Source: Buttiauxella ferragutiae (GTDB lineage: Bacteria > Pseudomonadota > Gammaproteobacteria > Enterobacterales > Enterobacteriaceae). Taken from it: 64,000 nt of DNA. The position numbers were made by a program, and so were the translations under genes. Location of the stretch: assembly GCF_001654915.1 (NCBI RefSeq), contig NZ_LXEQ01000027.1. One strand, 5' to 3'. The notes below the pieces were generated by a model. That model was not told the DNA's origin, searched no databases, and saw only the letters and a program-made list of their open reading frames with translations. Shown one piece after another: positions 7,826 through 16,504 of the stretch. The stretch's first letter is position 1, and each line of letters starts with the position of its first letter.

Positions 7826-8898
7826 GAATGAGTTAAACGGCGCACCAATTCCATTTCGCGCTGGCGGAAGGGAATGCCGTATTCGTCGAGCACATCGTGG
7901 AACCATAATTGCGCATAATCCACGCCGCTTTTGCGTACTGACGGCCAGGGGAGGGTGGTTTGCGTTTTGCCGCGTACCAGCCCCCACTGGTAACAACCGA
8001 CGTTCAGGGCGGCAAACAGCGGCAGTTGCTCCTCCATAATGCAACCGACGTGGCGCGCCAGCCATTCAGTGCATAACAGCGGGCGCTCGAACGTATGCCA
8101 GAAGCGCAATACTTGCAGCATTTTCGGCGTTGCAAGATATGCGTGGAAACTCACCACGTCCGAAAGCCTGGCGGCGGCAACGTCGATTGGATGCGCGAAA
8201 TACTCCGTTAGCGGTTGATCGGGATCCTGCGAAATATGCCATGCGCCAACAGTCAGCGGTTGCGCAGGATCTTCGTCACGCGCCCAGGCGAAAACTTTAT
8301 GCAGCAGCTCCAGCGCAAAATGTTCCAGTTTTTCATCGAACTGTATTTCCTCAAGCCCGCTGGTAAACGTGCCACGGTTGCCTGGCTCGTTGTACAAATC
8401 CCAGATAGCGATGCGCGAATCGCTTCTGAAATGGCGCACAATGTCTCGCACGTAGCGCTCAAGCTGCGGCCACATCTCGCGGTTGCAGACAATTTCTCGC
8501 CCAGGGCTGGCTGCCGCCTGGCTGTTATGTTTGCCGGGAATCGGTGCTTTTTGTGGCCCTAAAAATGGTTCGTCCCCGGAAAACGCACAGTCATCCATTA
8601 ATGTCAGCATCACTTTTATGCTGTGGCTATCGGCTATCGCCAGAAACTGTTCGATACGCTCCAGCAGCCCGTCGCGGTCGTTCTGCCAGACAATAAACGG
8701 CAGATTGATGCGCAGTTGGTTATAGCCAATCTCCTGCGCCCAACCCAGTTCCTGGTCGATGGTTTCGGCGTCAAAAGTTTCGCGTTGCCACAGTTCTGTC
8801 CAGTTCACGGCACTGCGTGGCAGGTAGTTAAAGCCGCAGATCCAGCCCTGATTTTTGTGCCATTCTGCGGCTTGTTGTTTGCTCCATTGGGTACGCAT
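7813..8898 (-). CDS. Glycoside hydrolase family 5-like (cellulase-like) protein
   Basis: A 361-residue (beta/alpha)8 glycosidase candidate. The general acid/base is seen in I-W-D-L-Y-N-E-P (Glu171) and the nucleophile in L-L-C-T-E-W (Glu278), at the ends of strands 4 and 7 as in clan A retaining hydrolases. There is no signal peptide, so it should act in the cytosol on an imported glycoside. It is the last gene of the leftward operon from 13762, 12 bp after the symporter gene. The last few codons (S-Y-P-K-stop) are encoded by the ERIC element. Substrate is unknown; a beta-glucoside or beta-mannoside would fit the family. Confidence 0.75.
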   Translation of the reverse strand: MRTQWSKQQAAEWHKNQGWICGFNYLPRSAVNWTELWQRETFDAETIDQELGWAQEIGYNQLRINLPFIVWQNDRDGLLERIEQFLAIADSHSIKVMLTLMDDCAFSGDEPFLGPQKAPIPGKHNSQAAASPGREIVCNREMWPQLERYVRDIVRHFRSDSRIAIWDLYNEPGNRGTFTSGLEEIQFDEKLEHFALELLHKVFAWARDEDPAQPLTVGAWHISQDPDQPLTEYFAHPIDVAAARLSDVVSFHAYLATPKMLQVLRFWHTFERPLLCTEWLARHVGCIMEEQLPLFAALNVGCYQWGLVRGKTQTTLPWPSVRKSGVDYAQLWFHDVLDEYGIPFRQREMELVRRLTHSYPK

Positions 8899-8910
8899 GT
8901 GTCGGCTCCT

Positions 8911-10452
8911 TTACGGTGCATCTGGGGTTAAAGTTGCGGTGGTTTTACGCCCCGGCGTATTGCCCCAGACTTTGTCATATTCATAACCGGTAAGATCTTT
9001 GATGACTTTGCGGGTTTCCATGTCGCAATCTTCCAGATTGCCGCCCAGTTTCAGGCGCGCCACTTCTTTGATCAGCGTCTTGTGGGATTCACGCGTTAAC
9101 TTGAATTTGAACGTCATATAGAAGCTGATAGCCAGTAAGGCTGCGGTGGCAAAGATCATTAGCCCAACAATGGCGTGCAAGGCTTGAATAGGTTGCTCGC
9201 CCTGGCCTTTAACAAAACCGTTCTCTTCCAACACCACACCAATCAACATGATGGCTATCGCCACGGTACTTTTGCGGGTTAATACCATGACACCGGCAAA
9301 TATTCCCTCGCGGCGTTTTTTGGTGACAATTTCATCAATGTCGGGAATAAAGCTGTAAATGTTCCATGGGATAAAATAAAGACCCGCACGCGAAATACCC
9401 AATACCACAAATACTGCTGAGAACACCATGAACGAGACATTCAGGTTGGTGATATAGGCATAAAATAAGAAGGCTAATACCGAGAAAATACAGCCATAAG
9501 ATAAACGCAGAGCAGCGGACGGTGAGAAGTCAAATTTGCTGAGGAGCATCATAAAGACAAATGTTCCCGGAACAGAAACAAATGCGGCAACGCTTAAATA
9601 ACCTGAAACCGCAGCCGTATCCTGATGTAAACCGTAAACCACGTAATAGGTAAATACTGAACCAAAGACATCCATCGCCGTAAATGAGGCAATATAGATA
9701 ATAATGTGCTGGCGGAACATTTTAATTTTAAATGAGGAGAGAAGGTCTAAAACCAGGCTCTTTAAATGATGCCAGAGATTGCCGCTATTTGCGCCTTCCG
9801 CTTCGGGTTCAAACTCTTCGCGCACATCTTTCGCTTCCCAGGTGCACATCCAGGTAGTGAAGACGGCGATGCAGAAAATAGCCGAGAACAACAGGCCGGT
9901 GTAGGTATAAGTCATCGGGTTATCTTTGCCGGTGAACTGCATAATCACGCCCGGCACTGAAACTGCCAGAAAACCACCGAGTTGTGAACAGATCATTCGC
10001 ACACCCGATAAACGGGCGCGCTCGGCATAGCGGTTAGTCATTTCTGCGGCCAATGTTTCCCACGGCACCAGCACCATCGCTGACAGCAGTTCAATGGAAA
10101 GATAGGTACCGAGATAATACCAATAGCCCATATCTGTTACCCACAGCAGGGCGTATAAGAACATCAGTGGGGCGCTGAGCAGTAAAAAGAAGCGACGGCG
10201 ACCGAAACGTTTACCCAGCCAGGTATTGGCGAAGTTATCGGTGATATAACCCATAATCGGGCTTAATACGGCGTCAATAACACGGGCAATAGCAAATATC
10301 GAACCGGCTTCCAGTACTGATAATCCACAATAGGTGGTGTAGAAAAATAATAACCATGTGCCAATAATGGCAAAAGCTCCGCCGCCAAATAAATCGGTAA
10401 CACCATATCCTATGGCTGTTCCGTAGCCAACTCTGCGTTCAGTAGGTTTCAT
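8911..10452 (-). CDS. GPH-family (MelB-like) sugar:cation symporter
   Basis: A 513-residue membrane protein with about 12 hydrophobic segments. The N-terminus has the glycoside-pentoside-hexuronide signature G-Y-G-x-x-D-L-F-G-G and, after helix 2, the D-A-V-L-S-P-I-M-G-Y-I-T-D-N segment with the conserved acidic residues of the cation site; this is followed by G-K-R-F-G-R-R-R. The C-terminal ~75 residues are cytoplasmic and charged. It probably imports the substrate for the dehydrogenases and glycosidase of the same operon. It starts 39 bp after the preceding oxidoreductase gene. Confidence 0.85.
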   Translation of the reverse strand: MKPTERRVGYGTAIGYGVTDLFGGGAFAIIGTWLLFFYTTYCGLSVLEAGSIFAIARVIDAVLSPIMGYITDNFANTWLGKRFGRRRFFLLLSAPLMFLYALLWVTDMGYWYYLGTYLSIELLSAMVLVPWETLAAEMTNRYAERARLSGVRMICSQLGGFLAVSVPGVIMQFTGKDNPMTYTYTGLLFSAIFCIAVFTTWMCTWEAKDVREEFEPEAEGANSGNLWHHLKSLVLDLLSSFKIKMFRQHIIIYIASFTAMDVFGSVFTYYVVYGLHQDTAAVSGYLSVAAFVSVPGTFVFMMLLSKFDFSPSAALRLSYGCIFSVLAFLFYAYITNLNVSFMVFSAVFVVLGISRAGLYFIPWNIYSFIPDIDEIVTKKRREGIFAGVMVLTRKSTVAIAIMLIGVVLEENGFVKGQGEQPIQALHAIVGLMIFATAALLAISFYMTFKFKLTRESHKTLIKEVARLKLGGNLEDCDMETRKVIKDLTGYEYDKVWGNTPGRKTTATLTPDAP

Positions 10453-10491
10453 ATTGTTATTCCATTTTTGTAGGGCAAAAGGAAAGTGTGT

Positions 10492-11517
10492 TTATTCTGA
10501 AATCTCTATCCAGTTCCTGGTTATCGAAGATTGATAAATAGCCTCTACCATCCGTAGCGATATTTCTGCCTGGTGAATATCGACGTAATTACGGACGTTT
10601 GTTTCTGACAATGAGTGATAAAAATTATTAATTGCTAACTGGTGGCTGCTGCCCCAATAACATTTTTGCGCGGCATTGGGGGATTCATCACTGGCCAGCA
10701 GTTCTTTACCTTCACCTGAAATGCACCACAAATTATTGTGATGAAGTTGCAGTAAACCGTTTTCGCAGTGGATCTCTAAAAGCAGCGGCGAGTCGGTGGT
10801 ATGGCAGTTGGTAGCATAAAAAATCCCACGCGCCCCGTTGGCAAGTTCCATATTGGCCATTGCCGTGTCTTCAGCTTGTGTGGCGTGGCTCAGAAAACTG
10901 CTTTCCACCACACCTTTTATTGCGTCCACGCCCCCGGCAAACCACTGCATTAAATCCAGCGTATGAATCGCCTGGTTGATCAGCAGGCTACCGCCTTCGC
11001 TGGCCCAACTCCCGCGCCAAGGACTTTGCGCGTAATAATCGAGCGAACGGCTCCAGGTCAACACTGCTTTAATACTCAGAATTTTTCCGTAGTGGTTCTC
11101 TTCTAGTAACGCTTTAATCTTCTGGCTGCTGGGGTTCAGGCGATTTTGGTAGCAAACGCCAAGCTGTGAGGTCGTAATCGCCAGCGTATTTTTGATGTCT
11201 TTGACTTCGGCGGGATTGAGCGCCACCGGTTTTTCGGTGAACACATGTTTTCCGGCGATGAGCGCTTTGGTAATCATCTCTTTATGCGCGGCGTGCGGGG
11301 TGCAGATATGCACCACATCAATCTCGTTATCGAGCAGCATCTCACAGTAATCTGCGTAATAGCGGCAACCGTAGCGTTCGGCGAGTGCCTGGCCTTTTAC
11401 GGGGTCGGTTTCGACAATGGCCCGTAATTGGCAGGCTGGGTTGGACTGAATGGCCTCCACATGCAAGGTGTGGATTGCGCCACACCCGACAACCGCAGCT
11501 TGAATCGCTTTCATCAT
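10492..11517 (-). CDS. Gfo/Idh/MocA-family oxidoreductase (third of three)
   Basis: A 341-residue NAD(P)-dependent dehydrogenase. The Rossmann motif V-V-G-C-G-A-I-H lies at residues ~9-16 and the family motif T-E-K-P near residue 95. The catalytic region has G-S-L-L-I-N-Q-A-I-H-T-L-D. I chose the ATG at 11517 because it overlaps the upstream stop as ATGA, typical of coupled genes. The sugar or cyclitol substrate cannot be read from sequence. Confidence 0.85.
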   Translation of the reverse strand: MMKAIQAAVVGCGAIHTLHVEAIQSNPACQLRAIVETDPVKGQALAERYGCRYYADYCEMLLDNEIDVVHICTPHAAHKEMITKALIAGKHVFTEKPVALNPAEVKDIKNTLAITTSQLGVCYQNRLNPSSQKIKALLEENHYGKILSIKAVLTWSRSLDYYAQSPWRGSWASEGGSLLINQAIHTLDLMQWFAGGVDAIKGVVESSFLSHATQAEDTAMANMELANGARGIFYATNCHTTDSPLLLEIHCENGLLQLHHNNLWCISGEGKELLASDESPNAAQKCYWGSSHQLAINNFYHSLSETNVRNYVDIHQAEISLRMVEAIYQSSITRNWIEISE

Positions 11518-12584
11518 TCTTCCACTCCATTGGCCAGCATTTGGGCGCGGACACACAATTCAGCCGCTTTGAACGCATGTTCCTGTGTCATCGCATTTTC
11601 GGTGCGATTCAAACAATCCAGAATCAGCTCGCCGAAGAACGGGAAACCGACTTTTCCGGCCACCGGATAGCGGAATTCACCCTCTTGATTTACCAGATAC
11701 ACCACGTCTTGTTGCTGGCGGGTGATGTCGACGTATTTGCGGATTTCGATATAGCCGTCAGTCCCGAGCAGGGTAAGACGCCCGTCGCCCCAGGAACTTA
11801 GACCTTCTGGCGTAAACCAGTCGCAGCGAAAATAGCCGCTGGCTCCGTTTTCGCCCTTGAGCATGGCGTCGCCGAAATCTTCAAATTCTGGGTATTGAGG
11901 ATGGGTATAATTACTGGTTTGTGCTGCCACAACTTGCGCGTCGTGGTTGCCGGTATAAAACAGGAACTGTTCAATTTGATGGCTGCCAATATCGCAGAGA
12001 ATGCCGCCGAAACGCTTCTTAACGTAGAACCAGTCCGGGCGGCCCTGCCCTTCGCGATGCGGCCCGGTTCCCAGGGTTTGAATAACCCGGCCAATGGCAC
12101 CCTCGCGCACCAGTTGCCCGGCAAAAACTGCGCTTTCAACGTGCAAACGTTCGCTGTAATACACTGCATATTTGCATCCGGTTTCCGCCACTTTTTCTTT
12201 GGCTGCGGCAAGTTGTGCAAGGGTTGTCAGCGGCGCTTTATCGGTGAAATAGTCCTTTCCGGCATCCATCACCTTCAGGCCAAGTGCACAACGCTCCTCG
12301 GGTATCGCTGCTCCGGCAACCAGGTTCACACTGTCATCGCCAAGAATCACTTCAAGTGATGGTGCAACGTTGACCTGCGGATATTGCTTAACAAACTGTT
12401 CCACTTTCTGCGGGTCAGGGTCGTAAACCCATTTAAGCGTGGCACCCGCTTCAATCAGGCCGTTGGACATGCCGTAGATATGGCCGTGATCGAGTGCGGC
12501 GGCGGCAAAAACGAAATCACCCGGTTGCACGACTGGCTGCGGTTTGCCTGTTGGCGCGTAATTCATACCGTCGTTGAGACTCAT
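11514..12584 (-). CDS. Gfo/Idh/MocA-family oxidoreductase, divergent (second of three)
   Basis: A 356-residue member of the family by its C-terminal fold and the G-G-I-L-C-D-I-G-S-H-Q-I-E segment near residue 200. It is atypical: the N-terminal strand reads F-V-F-A-A-A-A-L-D-H-G-H where a GxGxxG dinucleotide loop is expected, and the usual E-K-P is D-K-A-P. The lysine is kept, but cofactor handling may differ. It starts 2 bp after the stop of the first oxidoreductase gene and has a GGAG ribosome-binding site inside that gene's end. It may be a subunit partner or use a different cofactor. Confidence 0.8.
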   Translation of the reverse strand: MSLNDGMNYAPTGKPQPVVQPGDFVFAAAALDHGHIYGMSNGLIEAGATLKWVYDPDPQKVEQFVKQYPQVNVAPSLEVILGDDSVNLVAGAAIPEERCALGLKVMDAGKDYFTDKAPLTTLAQLAAAKEKVAETGCKYAVYYSERLHVESAVFAGQLVREGAIGRVIQTLGTGPHREGQGRPDWFYVKKRFGGILCDIGSHQIEQFLFYTGNHDAQVVAAQTSNYTHPQYPEFEDFGDAMLKGENGASGYFRCDWFTPEGLSSWGDGRLTLLGTDGYIEIRKYVDITRQQQDVVYLVNQEGEFRYPVAGKVGFPFFGELILDCLNRTENAMTQEHAFKAAELCVRAQMLANGVEE

Positions 12585-12586
12585 GC

Positions 12587-13762
12587 TTATGCTCCTTGAT
12601 CCATATTTTTGCCCAGCGGGATGGCGCCTTGTTCGGCAAAATTTTCCACCGAGGACGATTTTTCAAAGAAGTGGGGAGCCTGGTTGACCAGGCCGCCAGT
12701 CAGGTAATACGGGTCACTGGCCGCGATCGGCAATGAGACAAAGCTGCGGGTGATGGCGGATTTATAGATTGCGGTGATGAGTTCCAGCGAACGCTTGCCT
12801 TGCGGCCCATCAACTAACGGGGCGGTGCCAGTGTGTAGCGCGTGCAGGAAGTTATCGATTTGCCCGGTGTGCAGTGTCCAGGCCAGGCGCGGCACCGACT
12901 GGTAGCTATCTTCAAGCTGGTTTTCCAGCGGGGTATTACGCTCTTCAAGCGGGAAACCGTTGGCGGCGGCGATGCTGGCGAATTTATCCCATGGTGCGGA
13001 AATACGTGCTTTTTCACCCTGAATCACAATCTTCTGATCTTCGCCGTGATGCACCACGGAGGAGGTCAGTTGCGTGAGTGCACCATTGCCATATTTGAAA
13101 ATTGCCGCACTGAGGTCTTCCACTTCGGCGTTGTCATGGGAGACGTTGGTGGTGACCGCAACCACTTCAGTCGGGAAGCCCAGCATCCACTGAATGGCAT
13201 CAATATGGTGTACCGCATGGTTGAGCGTGCAACCACCGCCTTCTTTTTCCCATGTGCCGCGCCACCACAGGTCGTAATAGGAGTGGCCACGCCACCAGAA
13301 TGAATCCACCTGCGCGTGGCAAACTTTGCCGATTTGGTCACTTTCGAGCACTTTTTTCAAACGCCAGAAGGCATCGGTAAAACGGTTTTGGGCAATGATA
13401 GACAGCGTTTTACCGCTCGCCACGGCGGCGTTGATCATCGCGTCGCATTCCTGAAGTGAAGCAGCCATCGGTTTTTCACACAGGACGTGTTTTCCCGCAT
13501 TCAGCGCATCAATAGAAATAGCGGCGTGAACATAAGGCGGGGTACAGATATCGAACACATCAATGGTGGGATCATTAAGAATATCCTGGTGGTTGTTGTA
13601 AACTTTTGCGGCTGTTAATCCGTAATGTTTTTTCTTTTCTTCAGCTTTTTCTGGGTAGATATCTACCAGCGCGACAATCTGGCAACGATCAGGAAATTCA
13701 AGATAACTTTGGATGTGATTGTGGGAAATATTACCGGTTCCGATAATTGCGATTCTTTGCAT
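12587..13762 (-). CDS. Gfo/Idh/MocA-family oxidoreductase (first of three)
   Basis: A 391-residue dehydrogenase with a classical N-terminal Rossmann motif (I-I-G-T-G-N-I-S, residues 6-13) and C-E-K-P at ~95-98. The active-site segment G-G-G-C-T-L-N-H-A-V-H-H-I-D carries the usual His pair. I chose the ATG at 13762 over an upstream one at 13828 because the protein begins directly with the Rossmann strand and an AGAGAG precedes it. It is the promoter-proximal gene of a five-gene leftward operon. Pathways that pair such enzymes with glycosidases often work through 3-keto-glycosides; that link is inference here. Confidence 0.85.
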   Translation of the reverse strand: MQRIAIIGTGNISHNHIQSYLEFPDRCQIVALVDIYPEKAEEKKKHYGLTAAKVYNNHQDILNDPTIDVFDICTPPYVHAAISIDALNAGKHVLCEKPMAASLQECDAMINAAVASGKTLSIIAQNRFTDAFWRLKKVLESDQIGKVCHAQVDSFWWRGHSYYDLWWRGTWEKEGGGCTLNHAVHHIDAIQWMLGFPTEVVAVTTNVSHDNAEVEDLSAAIFKYGNGALTQLTSSVVHHGEDQKIVIQGEKARISAPWDKFASIAAANGFPLEERNTPLENQLEDSYQSVPRLAWTLHTGQIDNFLHALHTGTAPLVDGPQGKRSLELITAIYKSAITRSFVSLPIAASDPYYLTGGLVNQAPHFFEKSSSVENFAEQGAIPLGKNMDQGA

Positions 13763-13997
13763 TATGCTCTCTCTTATCAAGGGTAGCGTTTGATACAGAC
13801 AATAAAAGTTACTGTTTATTTTCAACAAGAATCATTTTTTGAGAGCATAGTTATGGTTTTTTTTGCACACAACAGCTATTTATGACAGGAATTGCACGAC
13901 GAAAATATTACGGGCAAGCAGAAAGTGAAATGCTCTGGATTATAAAGAGTTGATGGTGAAAATAATGTAATTTCTCTAATGAGGTATCGATCACAAA
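13763..13997. promoter_or_regulatory. Divergent intergenic region between oxidoreductase operon and LacI regulator
   Basis: A 235-bp AT-rich region that must hold the promoters for the operon (left) and the regulator (right). I see an inverted pair of AGAGCAT (around 13842) and ATGCTCT (around 13931), but no 16-bp CG-centred palindrome like the one near 6540. The operator of the second LacI protein is therefore not identified. Confidence 0.5.
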
Positions 13998-15065
13998 ATG
14001 ACGGGGAAGCTGAAAATTAAAGAGATAGCTGTGCTGACAGGGCTGTCACCGAGCACTGTGTCACGGGTGCTGGCTGGTAAAAGTAATGTCAGCCCGCAGG
14101 CCAAAGAAAAGGTATTTTACCATGCTCGTCATATGGATATTTTACGGGATATTCCCGCCAGCCGTTTACTTATTAACTCATTATTAATATGTGCCCCTGC
14201 GGAAGCGTTTACTCCTCATGGTGATCATTATTATTACGAAGTGATTCAGGGGGTTGTTTCCGCTGTCTCACATTATGATACGCATGTTAAAAAGTGTTCT
14301 CTTGATATTAATGAAGCTGATACTTCATTATTCATGAGGTCGATTAGTCAGTCGGATGTTGATGGCGTAATAATTATTGGTATTGATGATGAATCACTGT
14401 ATCGCATAGCCGCGGAAAGCAATAAGCCTATCGTGACGATAAATGCCAGAGATAAGAAAATGCGTCTTGATTGTGTCTCGCCAGACCATTATTCCATTGG
14501 CTATAGCGCGGCAAACTATTTATTAGAGAAGGGGCATCGTCCCGTTCTGCTATTTACCGATTTGCGCCGTGAAACCATGATCCAGCGTCTTGACGGCTTT
14601 AAAAGAGCCTGCCTCGACCATCACCTGGTGTTTGATGAATCCGAGCATTTGCTGGTAACCAAAGGTTATGGTGAAACCGAAGCCCGCGCCAATTTCAAAA
14701 AATACCTCCAGTCGCGCACTAAAGCCGAACTCCCTTCGGCTATTTTTTGCGGCAGCGCAGCCATTGCGCGGGCCGTATTGAGTGAGCTAAAAAACCAGCA
14801 TCTGCAAGTGCCTGAGGATATTTCTCTGATGAGTTGCGCCTATTCCCATGAAATGGATGAAATTAAACAGCTCGGTTTATCCGCGGCCTGCCAGCCTTGC
14901 CGTGAATTGGGCAGCGAAGCGGTTTATGTTCTGCAAAGTCGTTTAATGCGTGAAGTCAGCCCGCGCTTTAATTTATTGCTTCAGGGTTCCATTCAGCCGG
15001 GGGATTCGGTGGCAGATGTGAACTGGCGGCGTCGGGAACTGTATCAAACTCATTCAATTCCATAA
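13998..15065 (+). CDS. LacI-family transcriptional regulator of the oxidoreductase/glycosidase operon
   Basis: A 355-residue repressor-type protein. The helix-turn-helix lies at residues ~6-26 (IKEIAVLTGLSPSTVSRVLA), followed by a sensor domain with D-G-V-I-I-I-G near residue 120 and the C-terminal S-L-M-S-C-A segment. The DNA around the gene is more AT-rich than its neighbours, which hints at separate ancestry. It is divergent from the operon starting at 13762, the usual arrangement for a local regulator. Ligand unknown. Confidence 0.85.
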   Translation: MTGKLKIKEIAVLTGLSPSTVSRVLAGKSNVSPQAKEKVFYHARHMDILRDIPASRLLINSLLICAPAEAFTPHGDHYYYEVIQGVVSAVSHYDTHVKKCSLDINEADTSLFMRSISQSDVDGVIIIGIDDESLYRIAAESNKPIVTINARDKKMRLDCVSPDHYSIGYSAANYLLEKGHRPVLLFTDLRRETMIQRLDGFKRACLDHHLVFDESEHLLVTKGYGETEARANFKKYLQSRTKAELPSAIFCGSAAIARAVLSELKNQHLQVPEDISLMSCAYSHEMDEIKQLGLSAACQPCRELGSEAVYVLQSRLMREVSPRFNLLLQGSIQPGDSVADVNWRRRELYQTHSIP

Positions 15066-15215
15066 TTCTTTTAAGGCATTAATGGGTTTTACTGATAATT
15101 CCGCCGTTTTGTCATAAATTTCTTATTATCGGTGTTTTCATGTGGCGAGCCTCCCAAGGCCTCGTTAATCTGAGAACAGTTTCATTGGTTATTGAATAAA
15201 GAAAAGAGAGTCGAT

Positions 15216-16037
15216 ATGGATGAGTCACAAGTCCGCGTTGCAATCGCGGGTGCGGGTGGTCGCATGGGGCGACAGCTGATTCAGGCAGCATTACAGATGG
15301 ATGGCGTAAAACTGGGTGCAGCGCTTGAACGCATGGGGTCATCCTTAGTGGGCAGCGACGCGGGTGAATTAGCTGGCGTCGCCAAAACGGGAGTTATCGT
15401 CAGCGATAGCCTGGATGCGGTAGTGAATGATTTCGATGTCTTTATCGATTTTACTCGTCCCGAAGGCACGCTTCATCATCTGGCTTTTTGCCGCCAGCAC
15501 GCTAAAGGCATGGTTATCGGCACCACCGGTTTTGATGATGCGGGCAAGCAGGCGATTACTGATGCTTCAGCAGAAGTGCCGATTGTCTTTGCGGCCAACT
15601 TCAGCGTGGGTGTGAACGTGATGCTCAAGCTTCTGGAGAAAGCCGCCAAAGTGATGGGTGATTATACCGACATTGAGATCATCGAAGCGCACCATCGCCA
15701 TAAAGTGGATGCGCCATCAGGCACCGCATTGGCAATGGGCGAAGCCATTGCTCATGCGATGGACAAAGATTTGAAAGATTGCGCGGTTTACTCCCGTGAA
15801 GGGTACACCGGCGAGCGCGTTCCAGGCACTATTGGTTTTGCGACGGTGCGTGCGGGCGACATTATTGGTGAACATACGGCGATGTTTGCGGACATCGGCG
15901 AGCGTATTGAGATCAGTCATAAAGCATCAAGTCGCATGACTTTTGCAAACGGTGCAGTCAAATCTGCATTGTGGCTGAGTTCGATGAAAAGTGGACTTTA
16001 CGATATGCGAGATGTGCTTGATCTCAATAGTTTGTAA
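15216..16037 (+). CDS. dapB: 4-hydroxy-tetrahydrodipicolinate reductase
   Basis: A 273-residue enzyme of lysine and diaminopimelate synthesis, reducing the DapA product with NAD(P)H in the cytosol. The cofactor loop G-A-G-G-R-M-G-R is at residues ~12-19, and the catalytic E-A-H-H-R-H-K-V-D-A-P-S-G-T-A segment is intact. I chose the ATG at 15216 with AGAGAG upstream, giving the E. coli length, not the ATG-like start at 15192. In E. coli rihC lies upstream; here the upstream gene is a LacI regulator, so the left boundary of the core block is at about 15100. Confidence 0.97.
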   Translation: MDESQVRVAIAGAGGRMGRQLIQAALQMDGVKLGAALERMGSSLVGSDAGELAGVAKTGVIVSDSLDAVVNDFDVFIDFTRPEGTLHHLAFCRQHAKGMVIGTTGFDDAGKQAITDASAEVPIVFAANFSVGVNVMLKLLEKAAKVMGDYTDIEIIEAHHRHKVDAPSGTALAMGEAIAHAMDKDLKDCAVYSREGYTGERVPGTIGFATVRAGDIIGEHTAMFADIGERIEISHKASSRMTFANGAVKSALWLSSMKSGLYDMRDVLDLNSL

Positions 16038-16089
16038 TCGTTATTACCCATCGTGATGTGGTTATTGCAATCATAACTGTTTGATTGAT

Positions 16090-16115
16090 AGGGCAATGTT
16101 TTATTGCCCTTTTTA
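16090..16115 (+). terminator. Rho-independent terminator of dapB
   Basis: An 8-bp stem, AGGGCAAT/ATTGCCCT with a five-base loop, is followed by TTTTATTT. It lies 53 bp after the dapB stop. Confidence 0.9.
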
Positions 16116-16504
16116 TTTGTTGTGTTTTATCCGCATTTTTTATGTTTTTTAATCGTAAGCATCATAAGTTTTGCTTTTCCTGCTAATAATCGTTGTTCTA
16201 TGTCTAATTTTGACCATTTGGTCCACTTTTCATGCCGCCATGCCCAGCTTTCCTGCTCATCCTGGTCCGCAACCGATTACGCACTATAAGTTAGTTGTTG
16301 ATTTCATCGGTCAATTCCTCTTTTATCCATTAGATTGGTAAAAAACACATAAAAAGTTGCGCTTATGGTAGACTTTTACCCGGCCTCTCACTAGAATGCC
16401 GCCGTTTGTCAAAAATCCAAATGACAGGCTGTTTTGCATTGATTCCTGAATTCATTTTGAATTAATATGCAAATAAATTGACTGTTTATTCCCTGGAGGG
16501 CGTT
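16116..16504 (+). promoter_or_regulatory. carAB control region with two promoters and paired ARG boxes
   Basis: This 389-bp region precedes carA. A likely upstream promoter P1 has TAGACT at 16369-16374 and TAGAAT at 16392-16397, 17 bp apart. Two ArgR boxes lie at 16456-16473 (TTTGAATTAATATGCAAA) and 16477-16494 (ATTGACTGTTTATTCCCT) with the 3-bp gap seen in E. coli carAB, where they overlap promoter P2. A strong CTGGAGGG ribosome-binding site is at 16493-16500. In E. coli pyrimidines and purines act at P1 and arginine at P2; conservation of layout suggests the same here. Confidence 0.8.

Noticed and set aside
13763..13997. Operator of the second LacI regulator
   Set aside because: The only inverted repeat seen (AGAGCAT/ATGCTCT) is ~80 bp apart and is not CG-centred, so I do not call it an operator.
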